55,000 nt of DNA from Halalkalibacter krulwichiae (GTDB lineage Bacteria; Bacillota; Bacilli; Bacillales; Bacillaceae_D): the NCBI RefSeq assembly GCF_002109385.1, contig NZ_CP020814.1, positions 1,327,501 to 1,382,500 of the forward strand, read 5' to 3'. Shown piece after piece: positions 26,886 through 34,636 of the stretch (its first letter is position 1; each line of letters starts with the position of its first letter). A program made the position numbers and the translations under genes. The notes under the pieces were generated by a model. That model did no database searches and was not told the origin of the DNA. It worked only from the letters and a program-made list of their open reading frames with translations.

Positions 26886-27082
26886 TAGTTATCTACCTCT
26901 TTTCTTATTTTCATCAAAATAGTTTATTTTTGATAATGTATGAGTTCTCTTACAGATTGCTCTAGTTCAATAGTCTGTTTCTTAAAAGATAGTAAATAAG
27001 TACTGCTGTTTAATAGACTTTCATACAAGCCAAATATATCTTTCTTCCATATGATTAAGAAGATTTAAAAAAGGGGTATAAA

Positions 27083-27868
27083 ATGAAAGTTGTCATATTA
27101 GCAGGAGGTTATGGAACTAGATTAAGTGAAGAAACAAAGGTAAAGCCGAAACCAATGGTGGAAATAGGAGGAATGCCAATTTTATGGCATATCATGAAAA
27201 TCTATTCAAGCTATGGGTATAGGGATTTTGTAATATGCCTTGGATATAAAGGGCATGCAATAAAAGAATTTTTCACTCAATATATGCTGAAAACAGCAGA
27301 TGTTACCATTAACCTATCAGATAATCAAATGATTATTCATAACAAGAAGGTTGAGCCGTGGAAAGTCACATTAGTTGAAACGGGGGTTGAATCAATGACA
27401 GGTGGAAGAGTGGCAAGAATTAAGCCCTATTTAGATAATGAAACATTCATGCTGACATACGGTGATGGTCTATCGGATGTCAATGTGAATAAATTAGTTG
27501 CATTCCATAAAAGTCATGGAAAAACGGCTACTTTAACAGCTGTTCAACCGGATGGGAGATTTGGTTCCTTGGAGATCGATCCTATAAATAAAATAAGAAA
27601 GTTCGAAGAGAAGCCACAAGGAGACGGGAATTGGATTAACGGTGGTTTCTTTGTGTTAGAACCAGAGGTGTTCCGTCATATTCCTAGTGACTCTACTGTA
27701 TTTGAAACAGATGTACTACCATCATTAGCTGAACAAGATGAACTAATGGCCTTTAAACATCAAGGGTTCTGGAAGCCTATGGATACAATTCATGATCGTA
27801 ATACGTTGGAGGAGCTTTGGACTAAAGGAAATCCACCGTGGAGGAAGTGGAAAAAAGATGGTCGATAA
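27083..27868 (+). CDS. rfbF: Glucose-1-phosphate cytidylyltransferase
   Basis: A 261-residue nucleotidyltransferase that forms CDP-glucose from CTP and glucose-1-phosphate. The N-terminal signature is ILAGGYGTRLSEETKVKPKPMVEIGG, followed by PILWHIMKIY and later LTYGDGLSDV with the metal-binding aspartate, typical of RfbF and not of the UTP or dTTP enzymes. The length is normal. An AAAAGGGG site precedes the ATG. The stop overlaps the dehydratase start by 11 bases, so the two are coupled. It begins the CDP-deoxysugar operon, divergent from the tandem glycosyltransferase. Confidence 0.95.
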   Translation: MKVVILAGGYGTRLSEETKVKPKPMVEIGGMPILWHIMKIYSSYGYRDFVICLGYKGHAIKEFFTQYMLKTADVTINLSDNQMIIHNKKVEPWKVTLVETGVESMTGGRVARIKPYLDNETFMLTYGDGLSDVNVNKLVAFHKSHGKTATLTAVQPDGRFGSLEIDPINKIRKFEEKPQGDGNWINGGFFVLEPEVFRHIPSDSTVFETDVLPSLAEQDELMAFKHQGFWKPMDTIHDRNTLEELWTKGNPPWRKWKKDGR

Positions 27869-28955
27869 AGAGTTTTGGAAGGGGAAAAAAGTTTTTTTAA
27901 CTGGTCATACGGGGTTTAAGGGGACTTGGCTTAGTTTATGGTTAACAAGTATGGGAGCTCATGTTACTGGTTATGCTCTAGCTCCTCCTACTTCTCCTAG
28001 TCTATTTGAACTTACGAATCTAGAAAATATAGTGGATTCATATATTGGGGATATCAATGATTACAAAGAGCTGCAACGTTTAGTAAGTTCTGTTGATCCT
28101 GATATTGTGTTTCATATGGCGGCTCAACCAATTGTAGGTGATTCGTATAAAGAGCCCGTAGCTACCTTTCAAACAAATGTAATCGGTACAGTTAATATAC
28201 TTGAAGCTGTTTATCATGCCGTAACGGAAGGGAGTAAGGTGCGAGCGGTTGTGAATGTTACAACTGATAAATGCTATCAAAATAAAAACTGGTATTGGGG
28301 GTACCGCGAAAATGAGCCGCTCGGTGGTAACGATCCTTACTCAGCTAGTAAAGCATGTTCCGAACTAGTGACAAATTCTTATCGGAAATCATTTTTTTCA
28401 GAAGGTTCTAAAGTAGCCATAGCATCTGCGAGAGCGGGGAATGTGATTGGAGGAGGCGATTGGTCCCCTGAGCGTTTAATCCCTCAATGTTTAAAATCTT
28501 TACTGAATGAAGAGCCAATTATCCTTCGCAAGCCAAATGCTGTTCGTCCTTGGCAACATGTTCTAGAGCCGTTATCAGGCTATTTGCTTCTAGCAGAAAA
28601 ATTGCACACTGAAGGTCAAACTTATGCGCAAGCTTGGAATTTTGGTCCGGATTACAATGATTGTAAGGAAGTAGGAGTCGTAGTGAATCGATTAATTCAG
28701 TTGTGGGGAAAGAAAATTCCAGTGAAACATTTGACAGAAAACCTCTACGCTGAATCGGATCTTTTAATGCTAGATTGCTCAAAATCGAAATCGCTATTAA
28801 GTTGGAAGCCGATTTGGACGTTAGAACATTCGCTGTACCAAATTGTCAAGTGGACGAAAGTTTATCAACATCAAGGCGATGTAAGGGAAGTTACCTTAAA
28901 ACAAATCTCTGAATATATGAAGGAAATACAAAAGAGGCAGAGTTTAGATGAGTAG
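27858..28955 (+). CDS. rfbG: CDP-glucose 4,6-dehydratase
   Basis: A 365-residue short-chain dehydrogenase/reductase that converts CDP-glucose to CDP-4-keto-6-deoxyglucose. It has the NAD motif FLTGHTGFKGTWLSLWL near residue 12, MAAQPIVGDSY, VTTDKCY and the catalytic YSASK, then RAGNVIGGGDW and RPWQHVLEPLSGYL, all typical of RfbG. The frame is open from 27792 inside rfbF, but ATG 27858, after GGAGGAAG, gives the normal N-terminus. The last codons overlap the next SDR gene by eight bases. Confidence 0.95.
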   Translation: MVDKEFWKGKKVFLTGHTGFKGTWLSLWLTSMGAHVTGYALAPPTSPSLFELTNLENIVDSYIGDINDYKELQRLVSSVDPDIVFHMAAQPIVGDSYKEPVATFQTNVIGTVNILEAVYHAVTEGSKVRAVVNVTTDKCYQNKNWYWGYRENEPLGGNDPYSASKACSELVTNSYRKSFFSEGSKVAIASARAGNVIGGGDWSPERLIPQCLKSLLNEEPIILRKPNAVRPWQHVLEPLSGYLLLAEKLHTEGQTYAQAWNFGPDYNDCKEVGVVVNRLIQLWGKKIPVKHLTENLYAESDLLMLDCSKSKSLLSWKPIWTLEHSLYQIVKWTKVYQHQGDVREVTLKQISEYMKEIQKRQSLDE

Positions 28956-29886
28956 TTTAAAAGGAGTTCGTATATTAGTTACTGGAGCAACAGGTTATAT
29001 CGGATCACACGTTTCAAGAAAGCTCGTTCAAGAAGGGTGTGAAGTTCATATACTACTAAGACCAACATCTGGTAAGCATTTAATCTCAGATATTGAAGAA
29101 AACATTATTGAGCACTTGTATGATGGGAGTTACCAATCGATTGAACGAGCGGTACGTTTAAGTCGTCCAGAAATAGTGTTTCATTTAGCTTCATTTGCGT
29201 CTATTCGCTATGAGACAAAGGATGTTCCGAACATGCTAGAAAGCAATATTGTCATGAGTACCTTTCTGGTAGAAGCGATGACACAACACCAGGTGAAAAA
29301 ATTGGTTAATACGAGTTCCTTTTCACAACATGTGAACCAGGAACTTTACCATCCTAATAGTCTTTATGCAGCGACTAAGCAAGCATTTGAAGATATACTC
29401 CTTTATTACACGAATGCTTCTTCTTTACAATCGATTACTCTAGTCTTATTCGATAATTATGGTCCTAACGATCCAAGGCCAAAGTTAATGAATTTGATTG
29501 ATCGATCATTAAGAGAAGGAACGACATTGTTAATGACACCTGGTGAACAATATTTAGACTTACTCTATATTGATGATGTTGTTGATGCATATCTTGTAGC
29601 AGCAGAACAATTGTTCAGTTGTACTGGTAAAAGAAGAGAGAGATATGCGGTACGAAGTAAAAGTAGAATAAAATTACAACGGCTCGTACCTCTTTTTGCC
29701 GAGATTGCAGGCAAGCCTTTACGAGTGAAGTGGGGAGCATTAGAGTATCGACCTGGTGAGATTATGATCCCTTGGAATAAAGGTGAAGTACTACCACAAT
29801 GGAGTCAAAAAATTCCGATAGAACAGGGCATTGCAAAGATGATATGTGAAAATGATGAAAACTTAAACAAAAAGGAAGTCAAGTGA
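28948..29886 (+). CDS. NAD-dependent epimerase/dehydratase, CDP-sugar reductase-like
   Basis: A 312-residue extended SDR. The N-terminal nucleotide motif is VTGATGYIGSHVSRKL, the middle has VFHLASFASIRYE, and the catalytic pair is in YAATK with an upstream TSSFS serine. Later features are DNYGPNDPR and LDLLYIDDVVDAYL. In the CDP-sugar context it most likely reduces or epimerises the 4-keto intermediate made by RfbG, as RfbJ (CDP-abequose synthase) or paratose synthase do. There is no rfbH (C3-deoxygenation) gene beside it, so the product may be a plain 6-deoxyhexose and not a 3,6-dideoxyhexose. The exact stereochemistry cannot be inferred. Confidence 0.82.
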   Translation: MSSLKGVRILVTGATGYIGSHVSRKLVQEGCEVHILLRPTSGKHLISDIEENIIEHLYDGSYQSIERAVRLSRPEIVFHLASFASIRYETKDVPNMLESNIVMSTFLVEAMTQHQVKKLVNTSSFSQHVNQELYHPNSLYAATKQAFEDILLYYTNASSLQSITLVLFDNYGPNDPRPKLMNLIDRSLREGTTLLMTPGEQYLDLLYIDDVVDAYLVAAEQLFSCTGKRRERYAVRSKSRIKLQRLVPLFAEIAGKPLRVKWGALEYRPGEIMIPWNKGEVLPQWSQKIPIEQGIAKMICENDENLNKKEVK

Positions 29887-29911
29887 ATAATAAGGCGAAA
29901 GGAGAGTTCAT

Positions 29912-30511
29912 GTGAAAACAGTTGTATTAATAAGTGGTCCTTCTGGCTCAGGCAAATCAACGATGAGAAGGATATTGAAACAAACGCTAGGCCATCGTTT
30001 TAATGATCGTATTGCAGGAGTCGAAGTTGATGATATATACCGTTTTATAGATCCGAGGTTTAATGCAAAGAATTACCTAGAGATTTGGCAAATGGCTAGA
30101 GAGAGCACTGGACATTTAGCGAGAGGGATGCTTTTAACTAAAATTGATGCAGTATTTATTTTTGGAAATACGTTATTTTCAGATGAATCAGTAGAGGATG
30201 TATTAAAAAATATAAAATTAGATGAAGAGGTGAAATTTTATCATGTTACACTTGCTCCAACTCGCGATACGGTAGCTAGTCGCTTGAAGAAGAGGCAGCA
30301 TTCAGTTCCTGATTGGCTCGATGATCATTTAGCAGAACGGCAGCCATATATTACAACAAAGTGGACAAATGTTATTGATAATTCACAAATTACACCTGAA
30401 GAAACATTAAAAGCGATTTATAAAATTATTGAACACAACAAAGATATGAATCACTTCATGAGAATGAGCCAGCAACCTAATTGGTTTAAACGAGTTTTTA
30501 AAGGGAAATAA
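29912..30511 (+). CDS. P-loop NTPase, small-molecule-kinase-like, unknown function
   Basis: A 199-residue protein with an N-terminal Walker A, LISGPSGSGKST, as in adenylate, shikimate and AAA_33-type kinases. A DD pair in VEVDDIYRF near residue 40 could serve as the Walker B/substrate-base region, and a lid-like basic stretch, SRLKKRQH, lies near 125. I could not assign a substrate. GTG is the start, with GAAAGGAGAG upstream. It lies 25 bases after the CDP-sugar reductase and before a terminator, so it is probably the last gene of the sugar operon and may phosphorylate a sugar or nucleotide precursor. Confidence 0.7.
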   Translation: MKTVVLISGPSGSGKSTMRRILKQTLGHRFNDRIAGVEVDDIYRFIDPRFNAKNYLEIWQMARESTGHLARGMLLTKIDAVFIFGNTLFSDESVEDVLKNIKLDEEVKFYHVTLAPTRDTVASRLKKRQHSVPDWLDDHLAERQPYITTKWTNVIDNSQITPEETLKAIYKIIEHNKDMNHFMRMSQQPNWFKRVFKGK

Positions 30512-30561
30512 AAAAACAGCTACTGGTATTAGCTTTGGAAGATACCAGTAGCTGTTTTTTA
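30511..30561. terminator. Bidirectional terminator
   Basis: ACAGCTACTGGTAT at 30516-30529 pairs with ATACCAGTAGCTGT at 30542-30555 (14 bp), flanked by A6 on the left and T6 on the right. It ends the CDP-sugar operon on + and the small coiled-coil gene on -. Confidence 0.93.
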
Positions 30562-30837
30562 TTCTTCGTCTTCTAAAAAGGCTTCAATCTGATTCATTCT
30601 TTTGTCAAATTCTTCTGTGTCGATTTGCTCTTCTTGGTCATCTTCCCACTGTTTCATTTGCTTTGAAGTTTCCGTTATCTTTTCAATAGCTTGTGGAGCA
30701 TGAGAGGCTTGTGTTCCAACTGGATGATCAATTTCTCGAAGACGAGAAAAAAGATCTTTATACTCCTCTTGTAGTCTTTCACGTTCTTGAAAGATTTGTT
30801 GCATTCTTAATTGGATTGCGGCTCTTTCATCAAACAC
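30559..30837 (-). CDS. Small charged coiled-coil protein, unknown
   Basis: A 92-residue soluble protein, very rich in E, Q, R and K, likely mostly helical, with a central Pro/His/Ala-containing break (HPVGTQASHAPQ). The end is strongly acidic. I do not recognise a family. It is probably real: GTG has AGGAGTGA 7 bases upstream, the stop abuts a bidirectional terminator, and no better frame exists there. It is a single-gene unit, divergent from the paa operon. Confidence 0.65.
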   Translation of the reverse strand: MFDERAAIQLRMQQIFQERERLQEEYKDLFSRLREIDHPVGTQASHAPQAIEKITETSKQMKQWEDDQEEQIDTEEFDKRMNQIEAFLEDEE

Positions 30838-30947
30838 AATTCTTCACTCCTATAATGACTATTATACGGTCTGAATTATACCATAATTTTGATAATTTAT
30901 CGCCCGGTAGTCTGCTGATAACAAATAATTTATAATATGTTTTTTTA

Positions 30948-31189
30948 AACGTTAATAAAAAATACATAATAAATAAAAGCTATTGTTTTTTTTATAAATT
31001 TCAAATGATATAGCAACGTTAGGTCTAATTCTAATGAAAAAGCGTAAAAACCCTGATAAATTAACACTATTTCCAACGTAAAAACTAATTTAAAGGTATA
31101 AATAATTATAATTCCTAAATAAAATAAATTTTCTGTTAAATTATTGACACTTTATTTCGGTTGATTTATATTACGTTATATAAACGTTA
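30948..31189. repeat. AACGTTA-type repeats upstream of the paa operon
   Basis: The 390-base gap before paaA contains AACGTTA at 30948-30954, 31015-31021 and 31183-31189, an AACGTA at 31075-31080, and ACGTTA at 31173-31178. The last pair forms a near-palindrome, ACGTTATATAAACGT, directly at the promoter's -10/start. They could be operators of a phenylacetyl-CoA-responsive repressor. No regulator gene is adjacent. Confidence 0.45.
31144..31172 (+). promoter_or_regulatory. SigA promoter of the paa operon
   Basis: TTGACA at 31144-31149 and TATATT at 31167-31172 with an exact 17-base spacer, about 50 bases before paaA. The ACGTTA...AACGT near-palindrome begins at the -10, well placed for repression. 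Confidence 0.82.
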
Positions 31190-31227
31190 GTAGTTAAAAC
31201 ATAATAAAAATTCGAGGGGTGTTATCA

Positions 31228-32160
31228 ATGGAGAAACAAGAGTTATTAGAGAAGATTAAAAAGGGTTTTGTTCTAGAGGAAAAGGAGGATATGAATCAAG
31301 AGTATCTTGAAGCATTAAAACAAACGCTGATGATTGTTGCAGATACAGAGCTTTTAAGTGTTCCTCCACTGTTAACTGTTTATGAGCAAGCTCCAAGCTT
31401 AAACTTAAAGATTACGGCACTAGCAGTTATGCAAGATGAAATTGGCCATGCCCATATCGCATGGCGATTGTTAAAAGATTTAGGCGAAGATATTGAGAGC
31501 CTAATGTTTGATAGAGAAGCACATAAATGGAAAAATCCTTACGCTTTTGATTTTAAATTAGATAATTGGATTGAACTGGGAGTATTTAATGCGTTCTTTG
31601 ACCGTGCTGGTTATACATTGCTAGGGGATGCTTATCAACATACGACTTACGGACCTTGGAAACGAGCTTTAGTAAAGGTTGATAAGGAAGAGCTTTTCCA
31701 TCTACGTAATGGCGAAGTAATTATGAGAAATGCAATGAAGGATCCTGAGACAGCGAAACAAGTTCAAGATGCAGTAGATTGGATGTTCTTAATGGCATTA
31801 GAATTCTTTGGCGTTGCAGACAACTTAAAGAGTCGTTCGACACAGCTTGAATACAGTTTGAAGGGGAAAACAAATGATGAATTACGACAAGTTTGGTTAT
31901 CGACGGCGATTCCGTTCTGTGAGTCAATCGGAGTAAATGTACCAGCTCACTATGATGAGGAAACAGAAAAGTATGTTTTGGATGTTCCGTTCCCATGTGT
32001 GTTTGACGCAGAGAAGAAAAAGTGGAACTTCGAACAACCAGATACATGGGACAATGTCATTAAACGATTTAAAGCACGGGGCCCGCAAAATGAGGAGTTC
32101 ATTGAACGAGTACAAAGAGGACATTTCGAATTAGAAAATCTACGTAAAGAGGTGATCTAA
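31228..32160 (+). CDS. paaA: 1,2-Phenylacetyl-CoA epoxidase, catalytic subunit A
   Basis: A 310-residue ferritin-like di-iron monooxygenase subunit, which together with PaaC epoxidises the aromatic ring of phenylacetyl-CoA. The iron-binding motifs are visible as DEIGHAHIAWRLL near residue 72 and DKEELFHLRNGE near 153. The length matches the E. coli enzyme (about 309). GTG 31219 is in frame, but ATG 31228 after CGAGGGG is better spaced. It is the first gene of a tight operon (A, D, B, C, zinc ribbon). The usual reductase gene paaE is not in this operon. Confidence 0.95.
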   Translation: MEKQELLEKIKKGFVLEEKEDMNQEYLEALKQTLMIVADTELLSVPPLLTVYEQAPSLNLKITALAVMQDEIGHAHIAWRLLKDLGEDIESLMFDREAHKWKNPYAFDFKLDNWIELGVFNAFFDRAGYTLLGDAYQHTTYGPWKRALVKVDKEELFHLRNGEVIMRNAMKDPETAKQVQDAVDWMFLMALEFFGVADNLKSRSTQLEYSLKGKTNDELRQVWLSTAIPFCESIGVNVPAHYDEETEKYVLDVPFPCVFDAEKKKWNFEQPDTWDNVIKRFKARGPQNEEFIERVQRGHFELENLRKEVI

Positions 32161-32161
32161 C

Positions 32162-32494
32162 ATGCAAGAAACAAAGACTAAAAGAGAAGAAAGATTTTGG
32201 AAAGCGCTAACAGAGGTTATGGATCCAGAGTTTCCAATCAGCGTCGTTGATATGGGACTGATCTACGAGATAAAAGAACAACCTTGTGAAAAAGTTGATA
32301 TCAAAATGACGTATACAGCTTCTTCATGTGCGTGTATGGAGTGGATTGAAAGTGACATCAGAGAACGCTTGTTACAGGAAGAAGACGTTAAGGAAGTTAA
32401 TATTAATGTCGTATGGGTACCTGCTTGGACAGTAGACCGGCTAAGTGATAAAGCGAAAGAACAATTAAAACATTGGGGTGTGAGTTCAAAATGA
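32162..32494 (+). CDS. paaD: PaaD-type MIP18/DUF59 protein (N-terminal part of PaaD)
   Basis: A 110-residue protein of the MIP18/DUF59 family. It has DPEFPISVVDMGLIY near residue 21 and TASSCACMEWIESDI, where the cysteines are expected to bind iron-sulfur during cluster delivery. PaaD is required for phenylacetyl-CoA epoxidase, apparently for Fe-S maturation of the reductase. Classical PaaD is about 165 residues and has a C-terminal zinc ribbon; here that part is missing and is encoded separately at 33346-33546. AAAGAGGTGATC precedes ATG, one base after the paaA stop, and its end overlaps paaB by four bases. Confidence 0.9.
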   Translation: MQETKTKREERFWKALTEVMDPEFPISVVDMGLIYEIKEQPCEKVDIKMTYTASSCACMEWIESDIRERLLQEEDVKEVNINVVWVPAWTVDRLSDKAKEQLKHWGVSSK

Positions 32495-32733
32495 CAAACA
32501 ATAAAAAGGAATATTTCGTCTTTACTCGGATAAAAAGAGGAGATGAGTTGCTGTTTATTGGATCAGTCGATGCAGATACTGACAATCTAGCAAAAGCTTA
32601 TGCAAACTATACGTACGATGAAGAAGATTGGTTTGAAATGTATGTTGTCCAAAAAGAACATTTCCTAAAGGTTGCTCTTTCACAAGGTGTAATGAATTAT
32701 GAATCTCGAGTTAAAGGAGCTGAAGTATTATGA
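32491..32733 (+). CDS. paaB: 1,2-Phenylacetyl-CoA epoxidase subunit B
   Basis: An 80-residue PaaB, slightly shorter than the roughly 95-residue E. coli protein. It starts KKEYFVFTRIKRGDELLFIGSVDADT, with the following AYANYTYDEEDWFEMYVV typical of the family. PaaB bridges or stabilises the PaaAC heterodimers into the active complex. ATG 32491 is the right start (the frame opens upstream at 32473) and lies in an ATGA overlap with paaD; its own end overlaps paaC in the same way. Confidence 0.92.
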   Translation: MTNNKKEYFVFTRIKRGDELLFIGSVDADTDNLAKAYANYTYDEEDWFEMYVVQKEHFLKVALSQGVMNYESRVKGAEVL

Positions 32734-33353
32734 GAAATCAACAAGCATTGGTCAAATTAATTGAGGGGATTGCAGATAATAAATATGTGTTAGGAGATCG
32801 TTTAGTAGAAGTTGGATTCAGTGGACCGGATATTGAATCAACTCTCTCGTCCGTTGCAATAGCACAAGGGGAATTGGGGCATGCAAGAATTTTATACAAT
32901 TGGAGTCTAGACTTAAAAGGACATAAAGGTAGAAAGCCAGACCATAAATGTGAGACAGGTAAATCTTTTCGTGAGGTTCGTGAGATTAACAGTTGGGTGA
33001 AATTAATTGCTAGTTTCTATACAGTTAATTTGGCTATTGATATTGTAATGGAGTCACTAGCCGTTGCTGAAAATGAGGAGATTACAGCTTATATTAATAA
33101 AGTCTTTCTAGAACATAAGGAACACTGTGTCTATTCTGAAGGCTGGGCTTTAAAATTACTGAACGATCAAGGTGGAGTACCACGAAAGTTTGAGGAAGAA
33201 CTGAATAAGGTGTTAGTAGAAGCAAAAGAGTGGTTAAAAGAAATTGAGGAGAATGAGGAATTAAGAGCATACTTAGCTTACACTAATTTAACTGAACTTT
33301 TTCAAAGAGACGTAGATCAGCTTAAAGACCAAGGGTTAATTGCCAATGTGTAA
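32730..33353 (+). CDS. paaC: 1,2-Phenylacetyl-CoA epoxidase, structural subunit C
   Basis: A 207-residue ferritin-like partner of PaaA, somewhat shorter than the roughly 248-residue E. coli protein. It keeps the AIAQGELGHARILYNW helix near residue 42, and later FLEHKEHCVYSEGWALKLL. PaaC supports the catalytic A subunit and does not itself need a full di-iron site. It overlaps paaB at the start and the zinc-ribbon gene at the end. Confidence 0.92.
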   Translation: MRNQQALVKLIEGIADNKYVLGDRLVEVGFSGPDIESTLSSVAIAQGELGHARILYNWSLDLKGHKGRKPDHKCETGKSFREVREINSWVKLIASFYTVNLAIDIVMESLAVAENEEITAYINKVFLEHKEHCVYSEGWALKLLNDQGGVPRKFEEELNKVLVEAKEWLKEIEENEELRAYLAYTNLTELFQRDVDQLKDQGLIANV

Positions 33354-33546
33354 GAGAAAAGAACGACCTCACTGTTCATTTTGTCAATCGGAAAATGTGA
33401 AAGTTATTGCTCCATTTGGGACAGCACAGCTTGTAAGGCAGTTCTACTGTCATGATTGTAAAAGTGTGTTTGAGTATATCCGTTGGAGAAGTGAGAAACA
33501 AGATAAACATATTGAAAATGCAAGAGCGATCATGAATGCAAAATAA
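33346..33546 (+). CDS. Stand-alone zinc-ribbon protein equivalent to the PaaD C-terminus
   Basis: A 66-residue protein whose core is a two-knuckle zinc ribbon, PHCSFCQSENVKVIAPFGTA then FYCHDCKSVFEYIRW. This is the pattern found at the C-terminus of full-length PaaD proteins. It therefore looks like the missing second half of PaaD, encoded as a separate chain at the end of the same operon. ATG 33346 with AAGGG 11 bases upstream overlaps the paaC stop by eight bases; an in-frame TTG at 33340 is possible. Confidence 0.88.
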   Translation: MCKRKERPHCSFCQSENVKVIAPFGTAQLVRQFYCHDCKSVFEYIRWRSEKQDKHIENARAIMNAK

Positions 33547-33550
33547 GAGT

Positions 33551-33604
33551 AAAGAGGCGTTTCTAAAGGTCAAACGAGACCTTTTGAGACGTCCTCTTTT
33601 TTTC
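33551..33604 (+). terminator. Terminator of the paa operon
   Basis: AAAGAGGCGTTTC...AAAGGTC pairs with GACCTTT...GAGACGTCCTCTTT around a six-base loop, with one small bulge, followed by seven T. It confirms that the operon ends with the zinc-ribbon gene. Confidence 0.88.
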
Positions 33605-33723
33605 GTTTCAGTTATGTTAAAGGGAAAATGGGAAAAAAAAGATCAACGTCGTGACTTTAATTGATGCTAAAATGAGTAAGGGTTTACATTCAAATAGCTT
33701 GGATCTAGAAGGGGAAGTCAACC

Positions 33724-34383
33724 GTGATAAAGATTGAACAATTCAAACAAAGAATTGAAGAAGAGTTACTACCATATATTGTCTTAAGCAGCCTAAACCA
33801 AAATGATCCAATTGTTGTAAAGAATAATACGAAAGATTGGCAGTTGGTAGGGTCTGGTAATTATGCTTCCGTTTTTTCTCATCCATCCGAAAAAGAGATC
33901 GTTGTGAAAGTTTATGGAAGAGAAGTTGAAGCGATAAAAGATGAAATTAGAGTGTATGAAGCTTTAGGTAATCACCCTGCCTACTCTGAGTTGTACGGTT
34001 ATGGAGAGAATTATTTAATTTTAAAACGAATAACTGGCATTACTTTATATGATGCTGTTATTAAAGGTGTTGCGATTTCTCCCAAAGTGCTAATGGATAT
34101 TGAAAAGGCCATTGATTATGCGAAAAAAGTGGGGTTGAATCCATTTGATGTACACGGCAAAAACATTGTCATGCAAAATGAAAAAGGGATTATTGTCGAT
34201 GTCTCTGATTTTTATAAAAGCGGAGTGTGCAAAAAGTGGGAGGATCTACAGACAGCTTATAAGTGGTTTTACCAACCTTTTTTGTTAAAGAATCACCCTC
34301 GGATCCCTGTTTGGATGTTAAATTTAGTACGAAAAGGATATAGGGTCGCTCGAGGGATAGTTCCAATCAATAAGAGAAAATAG
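33724..34383 (+). CDS. Serine/threonine kinase-like protein (YrzF/YpzF type)
   Basis: A 219-residue, small kinase-fold protein. The glycine loop LVGSGNYASVF lies near residue 40, the probable ATP-binding lysine follows in IVVKVYGRE, the catalytic loop is NPFDVHGKN near 138, and IIVDVSDF holds the metal-binding aspartate. The fold looks complete but short in the C-lobe, as in the Bacillus YrzF/YpzF proteins, which are annotated as putative protein kinases. GTG with AAGGGGAAG upstream is the start. It is a single-gene unit; no substrate or phosphatase is adjacent. Confidence 0.78.
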   Translation: MIKIEQFKQRIEEELLPYIVLSSLNQNDPIVVKNNTKDWQLVGSGNYASVFSHPSEKEIVVKVYGREVEAIKDEIRVYEALGNHPAYSELYGYGENYLILKRITGITLYDAVIKGVAISPKVLMDIEKAIDYAKKVGLNPFDVHGKNIVMQNEKGIIVDVSDFYKSGVCKKWEDLQTAYKWFYQPFLLKNHPRIPVWMLNLVRKGYRVARGIVPINKRK

Positions 34384-34455
34384 TTATCTTGCTAATAAGC
34401 GAAGTTTCGTGTTCTGAAAAAAAGGGATAGATAAAACGATGACAACCTTAGAGGA

Positions 34456-34562
34456 GGAAATATACGTAGACTCTTGGAGGGTCAAAAGGCAAGGGTGAGA
34501 CCCCACAGTGCGTTAGCACGAGGAGGCTCACCAGCCGCCCGCGGAAAGTGAAGTATATTTCC
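34456..34562. repeat. Bacillus-type palindromic intergenic repeat (MITE-like)
   Basis: A 107-bp GC-rich island in AT-rich DNA, bounded by perfect 10-bp inverted repeats (GGAAATATAC at 34456 and GTATATTTCC ending at 34562). Inside are GGTGAG (34494) with CTCACC (34527), a GTGC/GCAC hairpin near 34508-34520, and the phrase ACCCCACAG...CGAGGAGGCTCACC...CCCGCGGAAAG. I recognise this phrase as a repeat scattered through many Bacillus genomes. It should fold into a long cruciform or RNA hairpin. No second copy was seen in this window. Confidence 0.75.
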
Positions 34563-34636
34563 GGAGCGGATGCTATGCACCGACCGTGATTACAATCGGA
34601 TTTTTCATTAATAATAACGCTTTTGTCCCGGCAGTT

